Shown: one piece after another, positions 1 through 9,594 of the stretch
How positions within the stretch are numbered: position 1 is the stretch's first letter
How the letters are laid out: each line of letters begins with the position of its first letter
Source of the DNA: Lithodes maja
Taxonomy: Eukaryota; Arthropoda; Malacostraca; Decapoda; Lithodidae
Length of the DNA: 64,000 nt
NCBI GenBank assembly: GCA_037953745.1
Contig: JBAKBP010007155.1
Location: 38,726 to 102,725, forward strand
Direction: 5' to 3'
Position numbers and translations under genes: made by a program
The notes under the pieces: model-generated
Seen by the model: only the letters and a program-made list of their open reading frames with translations
What the model was told of the DNA's origin: nothing
Databases searched by the model: none

Positions 1-6
1 GAAGCG

Positions 7-747
7 ATGGAGGAAGTTAATGCAGAAAAGGATATAGGAGTAGTGATAGACAATAAGTTAAATTTCTCAGAACATTTAGCGGAAAAGATAAACAAAGCCA
101 ATAGAATTGTAGGGCTGATAAGGAGGACATTTGTGTCACTTGACGAAGAAATATTCAGGAATCTCTATACAGCGCTGGTTAGGCCGCACCTGGAATATGC
201 GAACCAGGTGTGGGCTCCATATATGGTAAAGGATATAGAAGCAGTGGAGAAAGTGCAGAGGAGAGATAGCAAGCTAGTACCAACGTTGAAGAACGCGGGC
301 TATGAGCAGAGGTTGAGGACACTGGGGCTTCCGACACTGGCATATAGGAGAAAGAGCGGGGATATGATAGAGACTTTTAAGATAGTGTCAGGAAAGTATG
401 ATGAGGATGTGTGTGAAGGTATCTTCTTGATGCGGGAGGGAACAAGAACGAGAGGACACTCTAAGAAAATTTACAAAGAAAGAAATAGGCTTGAAAAGGC
501 AAAGAACTCATTTTGTGATAGAGTGGTAAATGAGTGGAACGCACTGCCCCAGTATGTAGTCGATTCCGAATCAATAAGGAAGTTTGAAAGTAATCTTGAT
601 AAAGCATGGGGAAGACAAGATTTGAAGTTTGATTATAAAGCAAAAATACAGAATAGTAAAAATGTTGCGTCTGCTACCGCCGCCGCCAACACCGTGAACG
701 ACCGCAGCAGTGCAAGTACTGGCACTGAGCTGGATACACTGGCCTAG
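7..747 (+). pseudogene. CR1-type LINE reverse transcriptase, C-terminal fragment
   Basis: A 246-codon open frame that runs in from the left edge holds only the thumb and C-terminal part of a LINE reverse transcriptase. Recognisable blocks are DIGVVIDNKLNFSEH, LVRPHLEYANQVWAP, the VEKVQRR block and the C-terminal VNEWNALPQ motif before the stop at 745-747. The catalytic palm with the (F/Y)ADD box is outside the window or lost. The first ATG at 7 is not a real start, since the homologous domain begins upstream. The last 30 codons are Ala/Thr-rich and unlike the family, so they may be read-through into flanking DNA. It resembles the LINEs at 15420 and 33650 but is clearly a different subfamily. 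Confidence 0.8.
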
Positions 748-1200
748 TTTGCCTTTTTCCAGAGGATCTACTGTAAGAAACTGTAAGAATAAACTTAAAA
801 TATCTAATATAATGGAGGTAGCACATTACAATACATAAAAAGACATGGCACTTAGCAGGGACCTTCAACCTGCAGACATACTTGGCAGATATCACCATCA
901 TCATCTCCGACGCCTTGTTTTCCGCCTGGGAAACCCCTTATAAAAGATGGCCATGGCAGAAATGCCTCTTGGCTACTTTGTCAAGACATGCTTCCTTTGC
1001 CTTTTTTTTCCACTTTGTAGTGTGAACTGTACATTCCCCGGGAGGTAGGTCTTCACATTATAAATAACAATGAGGAAGAGGAAAACACTATGGGAATAGC
1101 ACTGGGGAACCCCCTCTTCCGGGACTTTCAGCTGGGAATGGACATCACGCGGCTGGACATGGAACGTCCTATCCGAAAGGAAGTTTTTAATGAAGTACTG
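748..1200. other. Non-coding flank, no gene seen
   Basis: Between the LINE fragment and the 3' tail of the next LINE I see no supported ORF, terminal repeat or tandem array. Part may be the 3' UTR of the fragment at 7-747. Confidence 0.4.
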
Positions 1201-1221
1201 TAATAATAATAATAATAATAA
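1201..1221 (-). repeat. (TAA)7 microsatellite, probable LINE 3' tail
   Basis: Seven TAA units lie about 150 bp beyond the ORF2 stop of the minus-strand LINE. In that element's orientation this reads (TTA)n at its 3' end, where CR1/L2-type LINEs usually carry a short tandem repeat instead of poly(A). I take it as the 3' boundary of that element. Confidence 0.55.
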
Positions 1222-1369
1222 GCATGTTACTTATTTCTCATAAGCGCCAATTTTTCCGAAGAATTCACTAGCGCTCGAAAAGAGAAAGAAAAAAGAACAA
1301 AAATCAATGCATCAAAAGAAGGCTTATATACAACACACATTTAACAATCACTAGCAGTGGCAAAATAGC

Positions 1370-3162
1370 CTAAACTCTATAGCCATCTGTCATGACACCT
1401 CTCTCAAGATCATAGCTTCTCTCAAAGAGAAAAGTCTTAAGTTGTCTCTTGAAGCATTCAACAGAACTCAGTTGTCTCATGGACAGCGGCAACCTGTTAT
1501 ACAACCTCGGAGCCATGTAGGAGAATGACCTCTCAAAGAAAGAAGACTGCTGGAAAGCCCTTGGTTCATCAAGACGAAAAGGGTCATTGTCATGACGCAC
1601 AACTACACCATGGTGTGCCGGTGGGCGCCTGAGCAGCTCCGCAAGGTACCTAGGCTCACCAAATTTGAGAACCTTAAAAGTCACCAAACACAACTTAAAT
1701 TCTATTCTTGCTCTTACTGGCAGCCAGTGCAGTTCTATGTGAAGAGATGTAGTAGGAGTTCTAGGTGGAACACCAAAAATTAGTCTTGCGGCCCTGTTAA
1801 GAACAGACTGAACTTTCTTCAAAATATAATTTGGAAGACCCACCAACAGGGCATTGCAATAATCAACACGAGAGAAGACCAATGAGTGAACCAACGTCAG
1901 GAGGCAACGTCTGGTTATAAACGGCTTCACCAAATAGAGATTTCTGATGTGCAAGTAACAACTTTTAACTATCTGGTTTACATGCTCTTTGAAATCTAAT
2001 CGGGAGTTCACATATACACCCAGATTTCGAACAGAGTTGGCCGGTCGCAGCTGAGATCCACCCACATTGATGGAGAGGGCACCTACTATATCATCAGCTC
2101 TTCTATTTCCTCGGATGATGAGAATATCAGTTTTACCATCATTTAGTTTAAGTTTTCTCGCTCTCATCCACTTCTTGATATCAGACATCAACAATTCCAT
2201 CTTACTCCGTATATCAACTATATTTGTGATTCTCACATAAATCTGGGTGTCATCTGCATAAAAGTGAAAGGTGACATTATGTGCACGAAGCAGAAGAGAC
2301 AAACTGCTAATATAAATTACAAATAGGATAGGACCTAAAACTGATCCCTGCGGAACACCATACCGCAGGGGTGTCGAGTCCGAGACCACTTGATTTACCA
2401 TCACACTCTGGGATCTACCTGACAAGTACGACCCAAGAAGCAAGAGAGCGGAGTCACGCACACCACAATCATAAAGATCACTCAATAACAACTCGTGATC
2501 CACTGTGTCAAAGGCCGCAGAGAGATCAAGCAAGACCAATAGTGAGGCCACACCATTGCAAATGTTCTCAACTAGATCATTATGTACTCTAATCAATGCT
2601 GTTTCAGTTGAATGATGCTGTCGGTAAGCAGACTGAAAAATTGGGATAGTTTCATTCTGCAGAAGTAGTGGTTGTAATTGGTCAAGTATTGCACGCTCTA
2701 ATATCTTTGATATGAAGGACAGGTTGGAGACAGGACGATAGTTCAACATGTTCTCAACATCAAGTCCAGGTTTCTTTAGAGTAGGTCGGAGTAGTGCATG
2801 CTTTTCAGAATGTGGGAAGCTACCTTCAGAGAAGCACTTATTAATTATTTTGGAAATAAACTCAACTGTGTGATCATAGACTCTTGGTAGCTTGGAAACA
2901 TTTATGGGATCCAACGGGCAAAATGTTTTATTGAGGTTTCTTATGTAGGACGAGATCATGTCCACCTCTACTGAGTGAAAGGATGAGAGGACATTATTAG
3001 GAATGTGTCGGGGTTGGAGTACAACTGAAAGTTCTTCGCCAACAGAAGCATCATCCAGTTCCTGTCTTATGCGAGTTATCTTGCCAGCAAAAAATGCCAC
3101 AAAGTTGGCAGCCAACTCGGCATCAGGTACAGAAGGTCTTAAGCTGACTCTGTTTTTCCAAG
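1370..3162 (-). pseudogene. LINE ORF2, reverse transcriptase part
   Basis: About 597 codons of reverse transcriptase and C-terminal domain. RT motifs in order: NYRPVSNLSFISKILER, the LDLSAAFDTVDH box with catalytic Asp, the GVPQGSVLGPILF box and the FHFYADDTQIYV box with the catalytic Asp pair. The C-terminal part has the HIELHWLPVRARIEFK and APRLYNRLPLSMR blocks. It copies LINE RNA at the nicked target. The first in-frame ATG (3193) lies inside the inserted transposon and is spurious: true coding continues from the endonuclease on the other side of the insertion. The frames on the two sides differ by one nucleotide even after discounting the insertion, so there is a small indel near 3140-3160. 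The stop is at 1370-1372. Confidence 0.85.
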
Positions 3163-3164
3163 TA

Positions 3165-3926
3165 CAGTCAGCCCCCCCAATACGCGATTCCACAATTCGC
3201 GAAAACCCTAATACACGAGTGACCCCTCGAAAATAACATTAATTAATTAAACATTAATTACGCGAGGTGGTACCACAATACACGAATCGAGAGCTAAGAA
3301 GGGGCCAAATCCGCTATTCCCGCTTGATACGCGAGCACGTCTACGTTTCGCGAGGCCCAGGAGTAGCTCTGAAAAAAGAAGAAGACGGGCATACGCCTGC
3401 CTTCCCTCCCGCTTACCCTCCCTCCCACAGTCCCGCTCAAGCGCTCATAGCCGTGCGGAGTGACCAAACGTTTGTAGTGCCTGCCACTTTTTTCGCCATG
3501 CCACGCCAATATAAGAAGATAACACACAAAATGAAGGTGGAAGTGTTGGATCGCAAGAAAAAAGGAGAAGGAAACTGTGCAATAGGCTTGTCAGAGTAAA
3601 CTGTTCGTACGATTTGGTCAGGGAGGGAGAAGTTGGAGAAAATCGTGAAGTCCTACGGTCCTAGTCCTAGTCCTAGCCTATCTACTACTAATTTTAAGGT
3701 AAGGTTTCATATTTTTATTCATTGTTCTTATTATATATAAGATATAGACTGTACTGTAGAGCCAAAAATGTCGAAAATAAGGCCAAAATTTTTGAAAATA
3801 GGCCATAATTGAGAGATGTCACCCATATCTAATTATTCCTATTTAAAGTTAGGTCCATAATACGCGGATTCCCAATACGCGATGCCTCCTGTCACCCCTA
3901 TTCTCGCGTATTGGGGGGCCTGACTG
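3165..3926 (+). mobile_element. pogo/Tigger-like DNA transposon, non-autonomous
   Basis: 762 bp with terminal inverted repeats of about 24 bp (left CAGTCAGCCCCCCCAATACG; the right end is the complement with one change) flanked by TA on both sides (3163-3164 and 3927-3928), the duplication made by Tc1/mariner/pogo transposases. Cut-and-paste elements of this kind move by a DDE/D transposase, and here only its N-terminus survives. The insertion disrupts ORF2 of the minus-strand LINE. The AATACGCGA word recurs near both ends (3178-3188, 3859-3882), as expected of subterminal binding sites. Confidence 0.85.
3498..3599 (+). pseudogene. Tigger-type transposase, N-terminal stub
   Basis: 33 codons starting MPRQYKKITHKMKVEVLDRK then a stop. 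This matches the start of the CENP-B/pogo-type helix-turn-helix DNA-binding domain that opens Tigger transposases. The catalytic DDD/E domain is absent, so the element must depend on a relative for movement. The ATG at 3498 is the likely original start because it begins the conserved basic motif; upstream codons in the same frame are not conserved in type. Confidence 0.65.
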
Positions 3927-3928
3927 TA

Positions 3929-5059
3929 AACTGTTTACAATTGAAGCCAACCTCCTCTGGTCGTTACCACACGAGTCAACTTTTCCCTGATAATACACTT
4001 TCTTTTCATCTTTGATTTTGTGGACCACAGCTCTTCTGGTTGACAGATATTGCAACCATGTAGAGTCTGTTTTATTTTTCCGCCATTCACGTTCAGCTCT
4101 TCTACGCGCTCTTCTAAGAAATTTAACTCGAGTGCTATACCAGGGCGAATCATCTCGTACTATGATTTTCTTCTCTACTTCTGGACAGTGATGATCGAAC
4201 ACTAATTTAAGTGCATTTCCATGTACCTCCACCAGCTCATCTGAAGTAAGGTTGGAAGTATCAATACTTCCCAAGTACTGTTTTACTTCACTGCTAGCCA
4301 AATTTAGGTCTGCATTTTTATAATTTCTAAATCTGATTACTTTTTCATGTGTGAGTGGCTTAGGGAAATCAAAGCTGAAAGTAATCAAAGCATGATCAGA
4401 GGTATTAGGGTCAGCATTCTCAACATCAACATCCAGAACACCACCACAACCCACAGGAGAGAAAACCAAGTCAAGGGTGTGTCCTAAGATATGAGTTGGG
4501 TGGGACACATGATTTACAAAATTGTTCTGATCAGTCAACTCAAGGAACTCAGGAGAGAATGGCTTCAGATGAGGGCTGTCAACCCAGTAATTAAAATCTC
4601 CACATATCAAAAGTCTTCCGGTTTTAGCAGAAAATTCCTCGAGAAACTGCCCAAACTCTTCCATAAAACCCCTATCTGTGCCACGATGGCCAGGCCTATA
4701 GACAACTGCCATTCTTAGAATTTGTTGATGGAGTTTTATTTCCACTTCCAACAGTTCATAATAAAGAGGGGCTGGGTTATGGCTTATTTGCAAGATATTC
4801 ACCAGAGATGTGGAGTAGACAACTGCCACTCCACCACCCGGATGATCTCCCCTAGGCCTAGGAACATTTATTATGGAATGGGTTTTAGGCAATGCTGCCT
4901 GGATAATATTCAGATCTGACTCGAACAACCAGGTCTCAGTGAGACATAATACATCAAGGTTACGTTCATCCAAGATCTCGCAAATATGATCCATTTTGTT
5001 ACGCAAGGAACGAACATTCAACAGACCCAGTTTCAACCGGCTCCCATGTGCATTTTTCA
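3929..5059 (-). pseudogene. LINE ORF2, apurinic-type endonuclease part
   Basis: Minus-strand frame with the exonuclease-endonuclease-phosphatase fold that nicks target DNA for LINE integration. Visible motifs: LGLLNVRSLRNKMDH, CLTETWL, a GGGVAVVY block, MAVVYRPG, ICGDFNYWVDS and the catalytic NTSDHALITF box. The frame has no usable ATG before the domain: it is open through LKNAHGSR upstream, directly overlapping the ORF1 stop, and a TTG at 5036 opens the conserved region. This arrangement fits the slippery heptamer described at 5060-5066. The frame breaks at the transposon insertion at 3928. Confidence 0.85.
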
Positions 5060-6427
5060 GTTTTTTGAACCTACAAAATTGGTGTTCTCAATAACTTTAT
5101 TTCTCTGAGCTGTCATTAAAGGACAATTTCTACTTGAGGCGAAATGATTTGGCGGCTCCGTAACTGATGTGGAGCTCATACAATTTATACATTTGGGGGA
5201 AGTCTTGTTGGTGCAGTCTTTTGAGTTATGAGTACCGGCACAGAAGTTGCATTTTGGATCCTCATTTTTCCGATAACACCTGTCACTGGTATGACCAAAG
5301 CCCTGGCAATGGTAACATTGTGTTACCCAGAAGCGATCTTATGCACGACATCTCACAAGTCCAACATACACAGAATTGCCATCATCCACAATGGAAGAGC
5401 GTATTTCAGGTGACATTTTTACTACCGCAATCTTAGTGTGTGCATCACTCTTTTGCTTAGTGAATAGCAAATTCATAGCTAAGCCATCGTCGACCAGGGA
5501 CTTTATTCTTGGGTTCTTGTTGAGGATGCTGGGAATTATCTCATTATCCTCAGCGTCATTAGCAACGCCCACCAGAGTCATTTTTGGCATCATCTTCTTT
5601 GGTTCGGAGACACTGAAGGCACTGTCCACCCCCAAATACTGATTGATGGCCCTTCCTGCATCTTCTTTGGCTTTCTTGGATGGAAGTCGTACCACCAGTA
5701 CACCCGAATCAGTTCTAGTTAACTTGTTAACCGGAACCGAAGCCAAAGCAGTCTCGATTGCCTTTGTATCTGGTGGGCTTACTGGCTCGGAGGATCGGTC
5801 TCTTGGCTTCACTACCAGGACCTGATGGTCCCAGACAGTTTTTTTCTTTCCACCATCTACCACCTCAGTGGTGCGTTTGGGCGGCTCCTTTTTGGTCTCC
5901 ACTGTTTCCCTCACTACCTTTTCCTTGCTCTTCAAAACCTGCACTACATTCTTCTCAAACTCTCTTTTCTCTTTTTCTCTCTCTTCCACCTGCTCCTTCA
6001 TGATTTCTTCCAATGCATCCACCTTAGCATTCCCCACCCTTGTCCACTCATCTTTCTCCTCACTTATTACTCCCTTTACTTTCTCACTTAAATGGCCCTC
6101 ATACTCCTTTAGCTGGTCCTTGAGTGCCATGTTCTCTGCCTCCAGCTCATCTACTTTCCTTATTACAGCATCTAGGTTAGCAATTAATGGCCCATCTGCA
6201 GTTGCTACTGAACTGGCTCCACATATTTCTGTCAGTGACTCCACCTTCACACCTATATCTCTCCTCCAATTCTCCATAACTCCCTTCCATCTTAACAGAC
6301 CCATCATCTGTCTCTTCACTACAGTCAATTGATCCTCCACTTCATTACCCTCTGCCAGAAATCCCTCAAATTCATAGCTCTCTTCATCTCCCAATAAACT
6401 CTGCCTCCGTTTGCCTTGGCCGGCCAT
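5057..6427 (-). pseudogene. LINE ORF1, coiled coil plus RNA-binding and zinc knuckles, one stop
   Basis: Minus-strand ORF1 of the same LINE, 456 codons if the internal stop is ignored. Residues about 30-180 are charged and heptad-like (coiled coil), about 230-350 form an RRM-like region (SGVLVVRLPSKKAKEDAGR), followed by zinc knuckles CYHCQGFGHTSDRC, CNFCAGTHNSKDC and a final KCINC. The TAA at 5341-5339 lies in frame between the RRM-like region and the first knuckle, so the printed product would lose nucleic-acid-binding fingers. The frame downstream of the stop stays open to TGA at 5059-5057, so a single nonsense change is the simplest explanation. The start at 6427 is the first ATG of a long open frame. 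Confidence 0.75.
5060..5066 (-). promoter_or_regulatory. Candidate -1 ribosomal frameshift heptamer A AAA AAC
   Basis: Read on the minus strand, ORF1 ends in TCA AAA AAC TGA. The heptamer A AAA AAC is in the exact X XXY YYZ phase and sits directly before the stop. A -1 slip enters the open ORF2 frame (LKNAHGSR and then the endonuclease). I could not establish a downstream stem-loop or pseudoknot by eye. Confidence 0.5.
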
Positions 6428-6546
6428 TGTTTATATTTATGCAGCCTACAATTAAAAATACACTAATCTAAATTAAAAACAACCAAACTCCCTTGGCTAA
6501 AAATAAATTAAACCAATCACTTAAAAAAGCTGATAAAATAAAATAA

Positions 6547-6569
6547 CTACCTGGGTAAAACCCAGGTAG
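6547..6569. repeat. Perfect hairpin, 10-bp stem and 3-nt loop
   Basis: CTACCTGGGT-AAA-ACCCAGGTAG. It lies about 120 bp upstream of the LINE ORF1 start, so it may belong to that element's 5' UTR. Confidence 0.6.
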
Positions 6570-6570
6570 C

Positions 6571-7122
6571 GCCGCCCCCGTTTGTGTCACCCAAGAAGAA
6601 GAAAAATTAAGGTATGGAAAAAGAAATGAATATTGGGTGTCTGCGAGGATACCGCGGGCAGGTGGGGTGCGACTTGGCTACCCTTTGGAGGTAGCCCAAA
6701 CCGAGGTGCGAGGAAGGATGGTGTATGTACTATGTGTACATGATAATGCCTCGAAACCTCACTTGTAAGTTTCTTGAGAATACCACGATGCCAGGTAGTG
6801 TTGTAGGATTATGAAAGGTCAAAGTACATCACTGTCAAATGAAGCTTCTTTTCAAAGCTTACTCTAATATGTTGATCTAAAAACAAAAAAGGTCTAAACA
6901 GGATTTGTGTTTCCAGAAAGCACACTAGAATGGGAAGAGATGATCATCCAGAAAGAAGATCAACCTGGAATTCATGGGGCTGTTCAGCCAGGCAGACTAG
7001 GAATGACTACTACAGGTACCTGGAATTCATCCATCAACATACCCATGTTCCCCACCAAGCCCTCTACCTCCCCTCATTACTAGACATACTTACTTGTGTT
7101 ACTTGTGTTGAGTTCGCCACTG
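6571..7122. other. Non-coding, contains a dispersed retroposon core
   Basis: No supported ORF. At about 6973-6995 there is GGGGCTGTTCAGCCAGGCAG, which matches a core also found at 8415-8445 (complement) and 51613-51640. The rest is unassigned. Confidence 0.4.
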
Positions 7123-7344
7123 CTAGTGGCACCGAGGAGCATGCCGCCCCTCGTTCTGGGTGGTGGTTTGGTGCAGCAGACTGTTCGAAGGGGCAGCACG
7201 CTCCCCTGCGAAGACGGGCTCGTATGGCACTTTCTGCAGTTCGACATCGAGGGCTCTCTTGAAGTTGTCTAACGAGACGCCCCTCATGTCTCTTACTCGC
7301 CGCGGGAGTTTGTTAAAGAGACGTGGGCCTCACCTTTTCTCCCT
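7123..7344 (-). pseudogene. LINE C-terminal fragment with stops
   Basis: Minus-strand translation gives WREKR, a stop, then GPRLFNKLPRRVRDMRGVSL and DNFKRALDVELQKVPYEP, ending at TAG 7125-7123. The pattern (GPRLFNKLP.. then a DNFKR..LD tail) is the C-terminal end of CR1-type LINE reverse transcriptases. One TGA replaces the tryptophan expected between REKR and GPRLF, and another TGA lies further upstream. Only the tail of the protein remains, and no RT motifs are visible. Confidence 0.65.
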
Positions 7345-8071
7345 CCAACCTCACCCCCACGACATCCTGGCGGGTGGTCAAAACCTTAAGTTATGACCAC
7401 CTCCAAATCACTATCACGACCAAAACCAGAATCACCACAGCTGGCCACAGATACACATACTGAACACTAATTATAAAAGAGGAAGCTTTTACAACTGAAA
7501 CAGAATAACACCTCAAAATTTTTAACAGTACACCTATTACAACCATCAATAATGCTGTGACTCCTTCAATACAAATATTCAAAACGCAGACACATCCCTA
7601 GAGGTACCGTAACAGAAAGCAACACAACCCCAACTTTAAACAGAAATTAAAGGCCTCATCAGACAAAGCGACACACTAAAAAACTCCCCAACACCCCACA
7701 CACACGACAATAACACAACAGAAAACAATGAACACACAAAAACAAAATACAAATTCACACACAACTAGGTCACCCAGGAGAAGACCCAGAGACCAGGGTC
7801 ACCAAGATCCCTCCAGCACTCCCCTGGCCCCCGACCACCCGGAGAGGTTCCGATCTCAGCAGTCAGACATGCAGCGAAGCCGAAACCACAAGCCCGCCCA
7901 CCACATTTCCAGGCGCACCCTTCATATAAACCGTCTCCCCGGGCCAGGCGCCTGATGGACTATTATCTAGTCCAACTTGCACCTGACCCCCTCTCCCAAA
8001 TGACCAGTTGACCACGTGTTCACTCATCTTTTCACAACCACAACAAATACAAGCACTAAACACTCATATTA
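7345..8071. other. AC-rich non-coding stretch
   Basis: Strongly A/C-biased on the plus strand. Short ORFs are present but none resembles a known family. Nothing supported. Confidence 0.4.
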
Positions 8072-8193
8072 ACAACAAACACTAAACTGGATTAGTTTCC
8101 TGCAAACACTTGTTCACAAAACAAACACCAGCACAACAAACACTAAACTGGATTAGTTCCCTCCAAACACTTGTTCACAAAACAAAAACCAGC
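8072..8193. repeat. Tandem duplication, 2 x 61 bp
   Basis: The unit starting ACAACAAACACTAAACTGG occurs at 8072 and again at 8133 with a few substitutions. Both copies end in ACCAGC. Confidence 0.85.
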
Positions 8194-8401
8194 AAACTTT
8201 ACAAAACACTTAACAGCATAACACTCTCCAACAGCAACATAACACAATCATGTGCTGCCATCACAACAGACACAATACCTTCAAACTAACAACAAGCGTC
8301 TAGCAGTGGATTCCGACTCTTCCCCGCTGGTGCTACCGCCGCGGTGGCCTCAGCCGGATTGGCTTTGGCGTCCGCTCTGGCTGAGCTCTATCTCTACGAG
8401 T

Positions 8402-8460
8402 AGTTGTTGTTGTTCCCTAAGCTGCCTGGCCGAACAGCCCCGAGTCCCTGAGGAAGGCCA
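8402..8460 (-). repeat. Retroposon 3' tail, (CAA)n type
   Basis: In minus orientation this reads GGGGCTGTTCGGCCAGGCAG then CTTAGGGAACAACAACAACT. The same end, with CTTGGGGAACAACAACAACA, closes the retroposon at 51250-51662. Shared 3' ends of this kind are typical of a SINE or 5'-truncated LINE family. Confidence 0.6.
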
Positions 8461-8503
8461 TGGCCACGATCGGGCTTTCCCACAGACCTCTCATTGAGTG
8501 TAG

Positions 8504-8999
8504 ATTATAGGTTTGACTCCTGTAAGGAGATAAAGAAAACCTAATATTTAGTAGTGGCCCCGTAATCATTGACGAACATGCCTATTACATAAGGCATCCT
8601 CTTCAAACACTAATCCGCCGTAGTTTGAATCTACCGCGCAGAGCATTTAAAAACTGAGGAGCCTTCATCATGAGCGCACGCGACCTCACTCATGGCTTCA
8701 GTCATTATGAATTGGGTTCTCACTACGAAAAAACTTCGTAAAAAATAAAAACAAAAAGAAAATAAGAATAACTATCTAATAAGCTTTCCATCATATCGTG
8801 GATGTACTTGTGTGGATCTCTGACCAGACGCTGATTCAGGCGTCATTCCTCCTTCACTGACATATCAAGTAAACCAAGATCCTTAATACATCAACGAATG
8901 GGAAGGGGACGGTCGGGAGGGCCCCAGTCGTCAATGATTACGGGGCCACTACTAAATATTAGGTTTTCTTTATCTCCTTACAGGAGTCAAACCTATAAT
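8504..8999. repeat. 72-bp perfect inverted repeat, arms 8504-8575 and 8928-8999
   Basis: The left arm begins ATTATAGGTTTGACTCCTG and ends CATTGACGA. The right arm is its exact complement by my reading. A related direct repeat of the AGTGGCCCC...ATCATTGACGAACATGCC segment continues past the right arm at 9004-9033. It lies directly downstream of the DIRS recombinase ORF, where DIRS elements carry inverted terminal repeats and an internal complementary region, so I tentatively assign it to that element. An independent foldback element is the alternative. Confidence 0.7.
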
Positions 9000-9594
9000 T
9001 TATTAGTGGCCCCTCCATCATTGACGAACATGCCTGATTTCTAAGACTGGAGGGGGACATTCGTAATCATATCATAACTCTAGAAAAGTAGATAATAAAA
9101 ACAACCACATAGTATTCTTATTCTTGAAAAATATATTTAATCATTGGCGTCGCCAAAAAAATACAAGAAAAAAGGGGTTCAGGCAGGTGCGTGCTTCAAA
9201 GAAGCCTGCCTGACAAAATGGGTAACCCTAAAGATTCTGAACACAGATCTGTAGTTACAAAGGCACCCCACTCAACGAGTGGTGACAAAAATAACAAGTT
9301 ATAAGCTTATATGTGCACATCATAAACCCCAACATAATCGTGGAGATAAATTGCAAAGGATCTCCACTGATTCTAAAATTAAATTGCTTTCGCAGTTAAC
9401 ACTACTATAACAACCCTGTTGTTTTGTACTAACATTGTACTAGCACAATTTCTCTCTGAGAAATTTTATATCACATTAACCTTACATTGTATCACAGCTC
9501 TCATACTCCGGCGGGGTCTAGGGTGTCCTATGTCAACTGACTGCACCCCCCCCCCCCCCTTTGTGAAAATAAACAAAAGTGACTGTAGGGCCAC
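9000..9594. other. DIRS 3' non-coding region
   Basis: No ORF. It contains a run of 14 C at 9546-9559 and AT-rich sequence between the recombinase stop and the inverted repeat. Confidence 0.45.

Larger units (their letters stand above)
1201..6600 (-). mobile_element. L2/CR1-type LINE, near full length, interrupted
   Basis: Minus-strand non-LTR retrotransposon with, in order, a 5' UTR of unknown extent, ORF1 (6427-5057), ORF2 endonuclease (5059-3929) and ORF2 reverse transcriptase (3162-1370), a 3' UTR and a TTA tail. ORF2 is split by a pogo/Tigger-like DNA transposon at 3165-3926. ORF1 has one in-frame stop, and the endonuclease and RT frames differ by one base near the insertion, so this copy is inactive. 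The SLHIELHWLPVRARIEFKL-type block in the C-terminal region and the YRPVSNLSFISKILER motif point to the L2/CR1 group. The 5' boundary is uncertain. Confidence 0.8.

Noticed and set aside
5758..6332. Plus-strand Ser/Phe-rich ORFs
   Set aside because: Antisense of LINE ORF1 coiled coil.
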